Under the pieces are notes generated by a model. It did no database searches and had not been told where the DNA came from. It worked only from the letters and a program-made list of their open reading frames with translations. Position numbers and translations under genes: made by a program. From positions 10,814,129 to 10,878,128 of the forward strand of contig CM020505.1 of NCBI GenBank assembly GCA_009823395.1: 64,000 nt of DNA, written 5' to 3'. Within the stretch, counting starts at the first letter, position 1, and each line of letters opens with the position of its first letter. The stretch comes from Thamnaconus septentrionalis (taxonomy: Eukaryota > Chordata > Actinopteri > Tetraodontiformes > Monacanthidae). Below, in pieces: positions 26,101-39,080 of this stretch.

Positions 26101-29100
26101 GGTGATGCCGCACAATGCAAACGCTGAAGAGGGAGGAAGGAGAGGGGGGGAGAAAAAAAAGAAGAGAAAAAAACACTGGGAGCACAACAGTGCGATGTCG
26201 CTCATTTTCAGGCAATTACCTTTCCTCCTCGTCAACAGCTTTAATAACCTCCAGCGTTTTCACAAGACTTTTTGGTGCCGTTAAATAATTGCAATTTTTT
26301 TTTTTTTCTTAAATGCAATCAAACCAGTGCTGGCATGCATAAATGAAAAGGTCCAGACATGTCGGTGCATTGTGGAGCACCTGCACCTTGGGGTGGGCTC
26401 ACTTTACCGACACCTAATCATTATTCCAGCTGGTGAACATCTCTGCTGGCTGCCTTAAAACTATCCGCACACTGACGACCACGGTCGCTATAAATACATC
26501 CTTGACGAGATGTGCTTTGCTTTTTTGACACGCTCCCTCCCTTTCTGTACCGTTAGTTTTCTTTGCGTCTTCCTCTGCCTCCTTATCTTCCGATGTAATT
26601 GCAGAACCCTCCCTGGCTCACCACAGAAAAAAATATATATATATATCCACCAGCTTTATGTCACGCTTCCTTTTGGTAAAGAGCCCACAAAGAACACACA
26701 AGATAGGCTTGCTACGGCGAGGTGACCTCTGCCACGTTCAAGCGGACCATTTAAATTTGTGCACTCGCTGATATATTAGCAGCATGGCGCTAGCCGCTAT
26801 GCATCGCAGTGGTGGTCGGAACGGCGGGGAATGCAGCCGCCGGCGCCGTTCCTGCACCGGCCAACTTGTTAATCCCACAGCGTTGACCCGGCCATTCTCA
26901 GAAGACGTATACACACACAGCACCCTGACCTCTTTAAATAGGACACGTGTCTATCAAGCATATATGAATTAACCATCCCCGAGGGGCTTCACCTCCTGAG
27001 CCGAGCAGCATGTGACCTCTCCCAATCCATTTTACTGCGGCACTCTGTGGCAATCAGGCTTGAATTATTAAAGTGAGCAGTGAGCAATGATCAATTCATT
27101 GAAGCCCTCGCCGGCCGACTCCCCGGCCGTACTTCAGCAGAAATGACATTGAGATCACTTGAGTATGCTTCCAGACAATGCACATAAATGTGAAATATGT
27201 CAGACCCGATATGTCAATAATCATAACTGTACAGGCTAAGGCCATGTCCAGGCTAATCCCACAGAAACGCTGCTAGCCGGCGATGGCTGCTGCGGCGATG
27301 GCTGCTGCCGCGTTTCCTTACCCAAGACTTCTATCAGACACACGGTGGGGGAAGAGGAAGGGCTGAGGTAGCGTCCGTGTGATTATACAGTAAATAAGTT
27401 CGGCTTTTTGGTTTTTCTTTTTTGGGATATTGGCCAGAAAATGTTAAATTAAATCATGAAGATCGAGAGGAAAAAAAAGCCGGATGCAAATATAGGGATT
27501 TAACAGATGGGCCCAAAAAAAAAAAAAAAATCTGGACAGCGTGCAACTCAAGAAACCTGGAAGTATGAGGAGAGCAAAGATAAAAAAAAAAAAAAAAAAA
27601 TCCAATCAAACTTTGTGAGGAGCAGATGAGGAGCCAAGATAAAGCAGTACTCAGAGCCCTCAAAACTGCAATCTCCCCTTAAGCCGGAGAGTGGCAGCTG
27701 GCAGAACAGCTGGTGAATAGGATTAATGTCAGAAGAATGAAATAAAACTCAACATATGTCCGAGCCTGAGGTGTTGGGACTGTGCGTGATTGTGCCCCCG
27801 ATGGATGCCATGTGTGCATCTGGAAGGAGCTGCTGTGCTGCTCCGCTCTTCACCCCACAAGGTCACTTTTAAGAACTCGGAACCACTAAACGCTTCGGAG
27901 GCAGGATGAACTTTTTCGCTCCGCCGTCTGCCCTCCACCTCCGAGCTGAGCGCGGCCGAGGCTGCCCCTCGCCTCGCCTCGCCTCGATTCACGGGGGGGG
28001 TGATGGAAATAAACAATCGCTCGCGTGATTAAATTAAGGAGGATCCGGGTGTAGCGATTGAAAGAGACGGACAAGGTCAGCGGTGGGTGGAGGTTTTCAA
28101 TAAAAGAGATAAAAAGTAGCATAATGTATCGACGCTATCAGGTTTTTTTTTTTTCAATCTCACAATGACATTGACATTAAAAGGGGGGATTGTACAAATA
28201 AAGAGCATTTTAGTTTCAGTAAAAGGATATAAGGGGGGGGGTTGTTTGGCCAGAAAGAATACGTAGACAATCCCTCTGACAAGAGGGGATGAACATTCTG
28301 ATAAGAAACTTCATTTCAGTTTATAATTTTCATCTCATGTTGGTAATCATGCGGGTCCACACACTGTAATAAATTATAATAATTGGTGGTGAAAATTGAA
28401 TTACTGGGTACCTTGCATGGAAGGAGTTTTTTCCCTCCTTTTTTTGGGAGCTGGGGGGTGTCAGGGTAGCCTGTAATTTAACTGTCAGATCTAAACCTGT
28501 CCACTAATCAAAGCTGGGAAAAACATTCGCATTTATTCATCTGTGTTAAATTAATAGACGCGTGAAGAAAACGCGCAGTACTGTGATCGTGGCTGTTCGG
28601 CGTGATTTAGTAAATTAATGGGTGTCTGACTCCACAAGGACAAAAAGAGACTAATGGGATTCACGCAAGCGCATTACAACTGGCAGCCGCAGCCGAGCGC
28701 CGCCGACTCCAAAGTTTACTCCGTCGTAAATGCTGGACGGGCGGAGACACTGAGGAGTGTGAATTTAGGAAACAAAACCAGGACACCCTCGGCTGGAAAA
28801 TAAAAAAAAGATCACATTGTTTTGTCCCTTTAAGACTCTCTGAAGAGGTTTCAACTTTTAAAGGGAAGAAAATCACATTTTAACTTGCAGTCGGGGTTTA
28901 TTTACCCGCCAGTGCGACTTGGCTTTCTGGTTCTCCAATAGTAATTAAAGTCATTAATAGAAACTTGAAGCCGGCTGCTCCGCAGTGTTTACTGGACTGT
29001 AAGACCCCGGGCAACTATTTTTAAATTATGCTCTTCATCTCAAGGCGACCAAGAGATTCATCACCGCAACAAAAAGTTTTCAAAACACTTTTAAAAACTC

Positions 29101-29330
29101 TCCCTCGCTCGCTCGCTCGCTCTCTCTCTCTGAACGGCTTGTTTAACCCTCCAAACAAAACAAGTTGTCCGGGTGAAAATCCAGCGCGGTTGTTTGCTCG
29201 AACATTAACAATTAATGAAGTTGCCGCGGCAGTGGGAGGGTCGCCGCTTCCTTTGCTGCGCCGCTTTAATTGGCCACAGAAATGTCCCAACGCGCTGACG
29301 TTGAAGTGGGTTCGGCAACAAAGGGGATGA

Positions 29331-29334
<4 letters not shown>

Positions 29335-29384
<50 letters not shown>

Positions 29385-29392
29385 CTCTCTCC
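29335..29392. repeat. (TC)29 microsatellite
   Basis: Pure TC followed by imperfect TC-rich sequence to 29415; in sox6 pre-mRNA this is a GA repeat. Confidence 0.95.
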
Positions 29393-30439
29393 ATCTCTCT
29401 CTCTCCCTTTCTCTCTTAAGAGAGCTAAATAAATTTAGACTTTGGGCAGATATGACAAAACATTTGCCCCTAATGAGTCACTGAACTCATGGTCTGGCGT
29501 GCAACCAGACAGACAGCAAGCAAGCAGTGTTGCCTCCACGCTGCCAAGCAGAGCCACCTACCGAGACAGAAAGAATGGAAAGAAGAGGAACTGTGCCATT
29601 GAGTGTAAACGCTCGACTTCTGTTTTCAATATTACATGTATTACAATTTTAAAAACCAATAATCGCAATTTCAAATAACATCAAGTGATTGATTGAACTT
29701 TATAATATGCATCTGACGAGGTTCCAACCCGCGCTCAGTGAGGGCAAGCCGGAAAAAAAAAAAAAAAATCTGGAAATACTTCCAACGGGCGATGACGTTC
29801 GTCAAATGATTATAATCATTGGCACCGAGGCTGTGTGGTGCAATAAAACACATTTCTATTCGTTTCATCTGACATCTCATCTGCCGCTTGCAATGTAATG
29901 TTATTGAACAAGGGGAAGGAGGAAGCAGCGACTTGTGTGAAACATTATTTATTTTATTTTTTATCACCGCTGATTAAATAGTCTCTTTGTTCGGGAGACA
30001 AACGTCAAACTTTGGTGCCTGACATCACAAACGCTCTTAGCGGCGGAGGGAGGGAGGGAGGGGGAAAAAAACAATGCAATCATGTTGATCATCGTGCACG
30101 TACACGAGTTGCAACGTGTTCCTGCGTGGAGGCGGACCCCCTCCGCCGGATGGCTGACATGCGTCGCAGGCTTACAGAAACAAGCCCACAATGTGCGGCG
30201 AAATCATTAGCGGGCCGCGGAGGCCGTCTGTGCCCGGGGTGTGAGTTACACTCTCACTATTTTGATCCTCGGTCAGATGACACCGGCTTCTTTGTCGAGT
30301 TATGTGTGGAGAATGCTGCGGGGAGCTGAATGCGGCAGCTAAAACAGTGATACTGAGCTGGCACACAAGTCGGTCCAGTGTAACCCGACTGCGCACGCAG
30401 GTGCCGACCCACTTGCACCCGATCCCGCTGCGGAATAGC

Positions 30440-30443
<4 letters not shown>

Positions 30444-30486
<43 letters not shown>
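30444..30486. repeat. (TC)21 microsatellite
   Basis: Uninterrupted CT/TC run of 43 bases. Confidence 0.95.
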
Positions 30487-30489
<3 letters not shown>

Positions 30490-30867
30490 TCTGCCCCCTC
30501 TGTTCTAAATATACAAAGTAAATCAGCGCTTGGCAATTCGGAGCGACGCAGCTCAAACGCCGAGGGTCTCGTCGCTCCTCCGTGTACGTCGGCAACGGCG
30601 TGTGTCGTTTTTTTTCTTTCTGAGGAACCAACTTGATTCTGTTCGGCCGGCCAGGTTTTCGCCGCTCAGGCGTCGGCGCCGACGACACATACCTACGACA
30701 TGTGCGCGGCTGTGCGGGTCGGCCGGCACAAACAGGCCTCTGTGCGGCGCTGGCTGTGATTTGTTTCCCTCGGCAGACACCCGTTTCCTCCTATCAAGGG
30801 GCTCCTGTGCGGCCAGCGGGGGCCGCCGTCACAATGGGAGTTTTGTGTGCTGCGCGGGTGCGGTGGT

Positions 30868-30905
30868 CGGGGGGTGGGGGGGGTGGTCGGGGGGTGGTGG
30901 GGGGA
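30868..30905. repeat. G-rich tract with quadruplex potential
   Basis: Repeated runs of five to eight G separated by T, TGGT or TC spacers, at the edge of a CpG-dense stretch. Confidence 0.7.
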
Positions 30906-31438
30906 CAGGCCTCAACAGCTGAAACCCAGGAAGATGGTCCCCGGAATGCTTCGCAGCAGTTGCTACTGTTGACTAATCGGAATATGAGAAGTTGGGGAAG
31001 GTGATCTTGAATGCAAAGAATGGCGCGCTGGAGAAGCAGCTGCTTGTTTTGTCATCTGAATGGCCAGGGCAGCAGAAAGGGGTTCCCGTTATGTCGGTGG
31101 GGTGGGGGTGGGGGTGGAGGCGGGCAGAGGGGGCAACAAAATCTGTATCTGAGCTTGTGTAAAGTGAAACCAGTTAACCCCCTCCCTCTCCCTCCCTCAC
31201 CCCCGCCCCCCCTGCCTGCCTCCCTCCCTCCCCTGTGGGGATGTGCCAGTGTTACGTGAGGGCTCTGTTTTTGGGAGCGATAGTAAGTAGGTGATTCACT
31301 GGCGGACCAGGCACGCTGTTTCCTCCCTGCCCACCTCGCCGCCGCCGCCATCCCTCGATTTAGCCGTGAGCTCTGATCTCAAGGCTGGCAGGGGAGGAAC
31401 TCCCTCACTGGAGAGCCTGGGACTGGGCGCGAGGCGAG

Positions 31439-31978
31439 CGGTCTTGGCGAGTAATCTATTACCAAGTAATCCGCTACTGTAATTAAACTACTTTTTTTTA
31501 AATTTTGGAGTAATGTAACGGGATTACTGTGGCAAAACTGGTAATTATATCATAATTACTTTATCAAGTAACGATTCTGTTACTTTTCTGAAATATTTTG
31601 CAGGCTAAAAATGTCTCAATATCCACAAAATGTCTGAAATTTGGAAAAACAAGCAAAAAACAACGATGTCGCAGATTATTTTAACAATGTGGGCCACCAG
31701 TGCTGTACACGAGTTTGTTCTGTGAAATGTGCAGTTTGTGCTCAGAGAGCAAACATTGATTCGTGTTAAGCGGACAGAGGCAATATTTGGAATTGCAAAA
31801 TTTTCACCTTAAAAAGTTCATTCCAAAGCACTGAGCAACTGTTTCTTTATCTTTTTTTTAACTAAAGTAATTTAGTAATTACTTATGAAGTAGTTAAAGA
31901 AGTAATTAGATTACTTTTGAAGGAGTTATCAGTAATCAGTAGTTGAAATATTTTTATGGAGTAATCCCAACAGCACTG
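31439..31978. mobile_element. hAT-type non-autonomous DNA transposon (MITE), 540 bp
   Basis: The element is flanked on both sides by the identical 8-mer GAGGCGAG (31431-31438 and 31979-31986), the target-site-duplication length of hAT elements. The right end reads inward on the minus strand as CAGTGCTGTTGGGATTACTC, close to the CAGTG(N)TGGG ends of vertebrate hAT elements. The left end, CGGTCTTGGCGAGTAATC, is a decayed version. Both subterminal regions are full of GTAAT/ATTAC words (for example 31444-31500 and 31865-31960), as in the GTAACT-rich ends of this group. There is no transposase frame, so it is a non-autonomous copy. The duplication is perfect, so insertion may be fairly recent or lucky; the ends are already diverged. 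It sits in intron sequence about 6 kb upstream of nothing coding and is probably neutral. Confidence 0.8.
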
Positions 31979-33084
31979 GAGGCGAGCACAGTGGAAATGT
32001 TGAGTGGGGGGGGGGGCGTTGAGGGAAAGACGGAAACTTCACGAGGAGGAGGAAGAGGAAGGGAAAGTGTGGTTACGGCGGAGGAGAGGGGACGGCGATC
32101 GTCCTTTTTTTTTTTTTGGTGAAAGTTCAGATGTCAGGCTGGCTGGCCGGCTGCTCGCAGCGTGCAGCCGGAAAAAGGGGAAAAAAACCTACTTAACGTC
32201 TGCTTCACAGGGTGACGAGAGGGTTGATTGGCAGAGAGCAGAGAGCCGCTTTTGATCATGTGTCCTAACAAGCGATTCCAGCTCATGTCTCCTCAGCCTG
32301 AACAGATCTACATTACCTATTCAAACAAAAGTGACAGACCAGAGCGCTGCTCCGCTGGGCTGGCGCACCACACCGCAGGCCAAGACACACACACACACAC
32401 ACAGAAAGGACTGGGCCGACACCAGCAGTATGTGCGAGCGCACACACATGAATCCACGCTGACTATTTGATCAAATAGATTACTTGCATTGAAATAAGCA
32501 GCCCGCTGAAGTCCTGTTGCTAGTGTAAAGAGCAGATTATTAAAGGGAGGAGGAGGACGAGGCGCTTGACTGATGCGTGGCCTGCTTGTTCCTCCAGGAG
32601 GGCCGCGGCCTCGCGCCGTCCGCCAAGACGTGCGCCTCTCCTGCATGCGCGCAGAGAGCGACTAGGAGAAGGAACTGTGAGAGAAAAAAAAAAAAAACCG
32701 CGAGCGAGGCAACTGGATATGCAGCCCTCATTGAATATGCATCGAGTCAGAGGCTCGTGCTTGGATCATTATAACAAAGATTCCTATTAATTAGGTGGGA
32801 TAAAGCAGAACCAGATGACATGGCAGCTGTGATGAGACGAGAGGGAAGAAGGGAGGGACGCTGGGAGGTGGGAGGGGAGGTCGGGTTGGGGGGAGGGGGT
32901 GCATCGGTCTGTTTTGGGCTGGGGGGGGGGGAGTAATGTATAACGCAGACTTGCTCCGTGCACACAGTGAAATACCTTCAGAGGATTTTTTTTTTTGTTC
33001 CAAGCTACCTTGTGGGAGTAAATACATTTCTAATAGATAAACTTGTCAGCGCCACTGAACACCTGCAACTAATTTCTGCGAGGC

Positions 33085-33114
33085 GGTGGTGGTGGTGGTG
33101 GTGGTGGTGGTGGT
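33085..33114. repeat. (GGT)10 microsatellite
   Basis: Ten GGT units; translation gives poly-His or poly-Gly and accounts for the open frames there. Confidence 0.95.
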
Positions 33115-36079
33115 GATTGGGGGGCTGTGACACCGACGACGGGGGAAAATGTTGTAAAAGAGTCAAGAGTTCATCGCCGCTAATCAGACCACAGACTTGG
33201 AGCCGATTATATCCCTGTTCCAAAGCCCACCGCCACACCCGACTCTGAATCTCATTACATGGGCCTGTTATGGGGGATAATGACCTGAGGACTGCGCACA
33301 CAATGCTGATTACTCAACACATTCGCACGCGCGCGCGCTCGGCCCAGCGCACGGTCATTATACAGTGATAATGCACAACCCTGTCAAGGGGATTACACTT
33401 ATAAACACAGGAAAAGGGTCAAAGAAGGCTGAGATGAGTTAGCAGCAGCAGTAGCGTGCAGTCTAACCTCTGGGCGTCAGCAGAGTCGGTTCACGCCAGC
33501 AGTCAGCAGCCAAGCGACCGCCTTCATATCACAAAGGTTTACTCGCAGCCGTACTTCAGGAGCGCTTTCCAGCAGCTGCTCCACACAAGATTAAAATAGA
33601 TTCCTTGTCCGGTTGAACGGCGACTCGACGGCCCCATGCTAAGCTAATTAGCCCCGACTGTGGCAGAGGGCTCCAGGTGTTTGACGATTCTGCTTGAGCA
33701 CCTACTGTATCAGCTCTGACAGGTCACAGAGGGCAGCACAAAGAAAAGGGTTTTACAATTACTTGTGGACTTTTATTGGGGGGGAAACGAGACAGAGTAG
33801 CATTTGTATTGGGAGTCTTTTTTTCACAAGCTAAAAGAGCAATGTTTGTTTCAAAACGGAGGGAAAAGAGTCAGACCTGAGAAGGTATAACAATCTGATA
33901 CGGGAGGCTACACATTTCTGCTCTGAGAGCATCTAATGGTCTTTTTATATATATATATAAGCATTCAGGTTCCATTATTCATCTTAAAAATTGAGACTGT
34001 GCTGACTCAATAAGGCAAAAAGGATAAACGATACATAAGTGCATCTAATTTAGCGCTGGTTTTACTGGCACGAACTCAACGTTGAGACACTGAGCCCATG
34101 AAAATCCCTGATACAGGAAGCTCAGACCCGTCCTTGTCCAGGAGGGGATCATAAAGGCCCCACGCACAAAGTATTTCGGTGTTGACTGCGGCAGTATTGA
34201 TTCATACTTTTAGTGCTTTATATAAAACTGTTCTAATTGCATGTGAATCAAATGAAGGTCACCTTGGCTTTTAATAATGCTGGCTGTTTCTCTTTTTCTC
34301 CCCCCCCCCCCCCCGATACTTTATACTGACATTTTTAACTCTTGACAAGTGCTGTCGTGAGACCTATCCATAAATAATGCATTTACAATACCTAGTAAAT
34401 AAACATGGGGCACAATCGTTAGCCCTGCTGGCAACTGGGCCTAATAGAGCTTTTACAGCAAAGGTGACTATTCAGCTAAATGCGCTTCTTGCTGCTGGAG
34501 GTGGGGGGGGGGGACATTTTCATTCATTAGCACAGTCACAAGCACTTAAAGCACTTTAAGGACCAGAAATGGAGAGGAAGGGTGGTCGGATGGGAAGGGT
34601 GAAAGGGTACAGATATATAGAGTCAGAGGAATAAAGGCCTCGTGCCGCCAAGATCAAGAGAACCTCTATTGTTTCAACGTTTGGTCGTCTTCTCTTTATG
34701 AGCCACTCAACAAAGAGGTCCAATTATTTTAGATGTTTTTAAATCTCATATTTACATCCTTGCACGATTAATTATCAAAAAATTGTTGGAACTTGAGGAA
34801 AAAAAAAACATATTGAGCCCTCTGTTTACAGCCTCCTGCAATGTTAACCAAAGCTTTGTTGGACCTGTTCTGTGTTTCGATTGTGACTCACCGCCTGGTT
34901 GAAGGTGCTCAGGGAAAATCAAAAGATGCATCACTCCAGTGAATCCAGTTTCTAAAACTGAAGGCTTTGGCTACTGTTTAAAAAAGGGGGGGCTGGCAAA
35001 GTCAATTTAAATCTAATTTTAATCATCTATTAATAAAATCACCTTATATGTACAACGGGGGCCCAGCGTGCAAAAAAAAAAAAAAAAAAATGTCTCACGG
35101 ATATTGGCTTTCACCCTGAGCTTAAGGTCACCGCTTTCACTCGGCCCGTCAGGACAATGAAGCATCTCGGCCAGACAAGGGAGGCCAGGGAAGAATGGCA
35201 GCAGATGGTGACGAGTCTCTGCGGGCCCCTGTGATTCTGAGCAGGCAGCCACCAAAGCAGCGGAATTAGACACAACAGTTGTCATGCTCAGATAAGCGAT
35301 ATATTTAGCTCATCTGTTGCTTGTGTCACATTAGCAACCCCATTAAGACAACAAATGGCCCGGCCAACCTTGGTATGTGCTCTTCCAAACACAAATCCCG
35401 TCCTCATCTTTTTCCGCGCCCTCGGTTTTTCCCACGTGCGGAGGCGGCGCAGGACTGATGATAGAATCTTCAAGACTTTTTCCTCAGGTTTTCTTTTGGC
35501 ACTTTTGGAGAATTCCTCTCACTCCATTTTACAGTAATCACTGATCATCACCCCTGAAGATTCCTCAAGTGCTCTCGAGAACAGAGTATCTCTCACTTGC
35601 TGCGGCTTGGGGACAGCATACTGAACCTTATGAGGCTCTTGACGCCGACGATGTTCCCTGCTTAAAAACTAATTTCCTCAAACAAGGGAGTTTATTCCGC
35701 CGGCGGCGGTGGCGGTGCGCGGTGCATGCGGCTGGCCTCTATTATTAACAGGAGATAAAACAGCTGTATGGCACTCTAAAGCGCCCTCGCTTCTCCGCGC
35801 TAACATACAGCCCTGGATTACAAGATGCACTTGACCATTTAAATTAGTGCAACAACCAGCCTTCACCAGCTGGGGCTCATTACCATAACACCCGCTGTCC
35901 CTGCAGAGAGCATTGACCATCTTGCCCTGGATAAAAAAAAATTAAAAATGGGAAGAAAAAGAAAAAATCGGCTATATAAGATATGAAAGGAGAATAAAGT
36001 AGACCCACACCTGGGGGAAACAGAAACGGGAATACAAGATTGAAAATCTGTCCTGAAATCTGTCCTTTTCTGCAAAAAA

Positions 36080-36640
36080 GCTAAATTGTCTTACGCATCA
36101 GTGAAAGTAGTATGAGCATGTACAGTTTATTAATAATACTCATGTGCATATCTACATACGTTAAACTGCAGCTACTAATAGCAGCCGTTAAATAAGGTAA
36201 AAACCAAGGACGTCGGCCTCAATAGTAAATTGCCTTAATTGCAGGGAGGGGCCAAAATGTTGGCATGCTTAAATGCAAACAGGCTTAACGTGATCCAACT
36301 CTTGACCTCCGCTGGTCATCCACATACGTTTCAATTAAGCCGTAGACTCTTCAGCGCTCTAAATCATCTCCCCCAATTTTCCCTCAGCTCGCAGATGAAT
36401 GAATAATGGATTGTTCTGCCCTTATTATCCAAAGGAAACTGCAAATAATCAGTCCACGTATCGGGGCACGGCCTAATGATAACGCGGCGAGAGCCGCCTG
36501 ACACCGCGCTGATATGAAGATCGCCAAAGGAACGCTTTGGAAAAAAAATAAAAAGAGGTGGCAAATTATTTTTAGGCTAACAGAGGTCTAATTTATTCAT
36601 CTGATGAAGTACTTAAAGCTAAGAGCTCCCCAGACACTAA
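36080..36640. promoter_or_regulatory. Candidate conserved non-coding element upstream of exon 3
   Basis: A repeat-free stretch with TTAATAATACTCATGTGCAT, TTTCAATTAAGCC, GAATGAATAATGGATTGTTC (SOX- and POU-like words) and CCTAATGATAACG, in the large intron after exon 2. Inference from composition only. Confidence 0.3.
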
Positions 36641-37341
36641 ATGAGACACATGCATTCCCGAGGGGGTTTAACATTTGATTGGGTGTAGTTATATTACTAC
36701 AGCCCTAATTAAGAAGGGGATGTGTTTCAGCAGCTCTTTTAAATATTTGTTTTTCCGCCACACTCTTGATAGACTTGAGGCTGTGGAGGCAGAGTCGGGT
36801 GGTACCGGGTGGAGAGATGACACCCAGTCATATCCCAGTGTGTGCGTGGGTGTGTGGGTGTGTGGGTGTGTGATTCCGCAAAACAAAACCTCTGAATGTA
36901 CGTGTATATATTCTTTAAAAAGTATATTTCAAATGACACTAGAGGGATTAATTATTCATGTCAGCGAAACGAGGACGAGAAGGTAAAATTTGATGGAACA
37001 CCTGCGCGGATTAAAAAAAATGTTCTGCGCGGCAGGAAAAAATAAGGGGGGAAAAAAGAGGTAAAGTTTCTGGCATCCACTCAGCAGTAGGAATTTTATA
37101 GTCACAAAGTTTGCATTGGCACAGGGGCGGACCACACTTATATTGAGGTGCACAGCCAGACAGTCTTTGTCCCACTGGACGTGGTTCAGAACAAACTGGA
37201 AACAGCGCAGCAGCGTCAGTCGCTCCCAGTTAGCGTGCGCACACGCAAGAGCGAAGGAAGGAAAGAAAGAAAGAAAAGAAAAATAAGAGGAAAGTCAGAG
37301 ATTCAGGAAGAAAAAAGAGGGATTGTTTGTGATTATCAGGA

Positions 37342-37342
<1 letters not shown>

Positions 37343-37380
<38 letters not shown>
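37343..37380. repeat. (AC)19 microsatellite beside the exon 2 donor
   Basis: Uninterrupted (AC)19 on the plus strand, hence (GU)19 in sox6 pre-mRNA. It starts 11 nt into the intron, separated from the donor by GTACGACTGC. UG repeats are bound by TDP-43 and CELF-type proteins, so it is the one microsatellite here with an obvious route to affecting splicing. Confidence 0.97.
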
Positions 37381-37383
<3 letters not shown>

Positions 37384-37390
37384 GTCGTAC

Positions 37391-37601
37391 CGTCCTGCTC
37401 TGTCTTTGTCATCTCCTCCAGCTTCTTCTGCTTCAGCGTGTCCACCACATCTGCCAGGCTTCCTTTGCGGCGCTCCGGAGTGCCAAACGCTGAAGCGCTC
37501 AGCAGGTCGCTGCGCTCCCGGGCCCCCTCCTCCGGCTTGTGCGGGGAAGTGGAATTGTTCCGGAAGGAGTACAGGGAACAGACTTTATTGCTGTCAGATT
37601 C
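37391..37601 (-). CDS. sox6: sox6 coding exon 2 (residues 79-148 plus first base of 149)
   Basis: The acceptor is TTGTCTTACAG|GAATCTGAC and the donor CAGGACG|GTACGA; length is 211 nt, entering in phase 0 and leaving in phase 1. It encodes [16 protein letters not shown], a variable acidic/Pro linker ([12 protein letters not shown]), then the strongly conserved [20 protein letters not shown] and [12 protein letters not shown]. The block shared by Sox5 and Sox6 ([18 protein letters not shown]) is intact. Length and phase are not a multiple of three, so skipping this exon would shift the frame. The donor (G|GTACGA) departs from GTRAGT at +4 and +6 and is followed at intron +11 by a 19-unit UG repeat, which makes splicing of this exon a candidate for regulation by UG-binding proteins. 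Confidence 0.96.
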
Positions 37602-38099
37602 CTGTAAGACAAACACAAGTCGGAGAGCGCGCTCAGCCTTTTGACAGTTGCTCCATTTAAATGCGATGATTGCCGGGTTTTTGCCTCTGCTGGGGTGATT
37701 TTTTTTTTTTCGCCGCGTCTAATGGCCCCCTCCCCGACTTGCGCACAAGTCGGCGGCGGCGTCAATAGGCCCTGGAGGTGCCACTCGATGAGGCATGAGA
37801 AGTGAAAAACTAATAGGAAATGATGAGGTACCCTTTCAAAGGGCATATCCATAATGTGCCCGGGCTTTGCTTTTCATCCGGCGCGGCGACACAGAGAGAA
37901 AAACCTCCCAGCTGTAATTTCTCAAATTGCTTTTCGAGTGTGCATTTGTGTTCAGGTGACTACTGTGTAATTTGTTCATTTTCTAGTTGAGGCCTATTCT
38001 CAGCTGAGTGCCCTGAGCCGTCATAAATCCGTGTCCTGTCTCGGTCTGTTGTTGTTTTTCCTCGACTCTCACATGTGCATGGTTTAGTATTTAACTTTG

Positions 38100-39080
38100 G
38101 GTCCTGCCTCTGGCTGAGTGCTCCGTCCGCGCACGCACGCGCGCACACACGCGCAGACAAAAAGGAAATGGGGCGGGGGCGCCCGACGTGCGGGTGGCTG
38201 CAGTTTGGCGCGCTGGTGGTTGTGTCTGACAGAAGGTGGTGTTAATTACGGTTTGTTGAATCTCGCAAAAAGAAGGCGAAGAAAAAAAACGCCAAAGGTG
38301 GCGGGGCAGCCGGGGCTTTGCAGCCTTTTTCGCAGGAAAACACCAGGCTTTGATTTTCAAAGTGTGGCCCTCTGTAGCGGAGGGAATAAACAAGGCACAC
38401 ATCCGAATCCAATTCCTGCCGCACGCCTTCTCATCCAGGAGCAGGTTTTAATCAACGGCACGGTTGATAACAGAGTGCAAACGCTGCAGGGTTAAATTAC
38501 AGAACCGCCGCCGCCGCCAGCGCCCCTGATAAAAAAGCAAAAAAAAAAGACAAGAATGCTGTAAAGCGGAGAAGGAGTCGCCGGAGACGCCGACTAAAAA
38601 AACCCTGGTGCCCAACCATCCCACGGCGGCGGCGGTGTTGTTGGCGTGGGGTGGTGCGGTACCAGGCGCCAGGGTGGCACGACCCAGCGGGCCAACTCGG
38701 CTGCGCCTCCCAGCCCCGGCGTTGGATGATTATGCGGCGTGGCAGAGACGGCAGAGAGGTGCTGGAGGGGGAGAGCAGCGCCGCTGGGCTAATCAGCTGG
38801 CGCGGGTTCAGGGCACCGCTGTGCAGTCAGGTCATCAGCCCCGGCGCCGCTCTCGCTCTCGCTCTCTCCTCTCCGCCTTCTGTCTCCCAAACTGAAAGCT
38901 TCCCCGGCTGCTGCTTCCATCTTTTTATTTTTTTTCTTTTCCGAGCGACTCGACACAATGCGCGCAGCCGAGAGACGCGAGGCTGCCGGGTGAAGGCTCA
39001 CAGGAAGCAGCGCGGAGCGACATCAAAATAGCCTTTTATCCTCTTCCTCACAGGAGCACTTTCATCCCGATCGTCGGCGG
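38100..39080. promoter_or_regulatory. CpG-rich section within the exon 1-2 intron
   Basis: CpG-dense for almost 1 kb, with (GCC)n at 38507-38518, (GGC)n at 38624-38635 and many GC-rich words at 38150-38240, 38640-38720 and 38780-38860. An internal promoter downstream of coding exon 1 is conceivable but no core elements were recognised. Confidence 0.25.
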
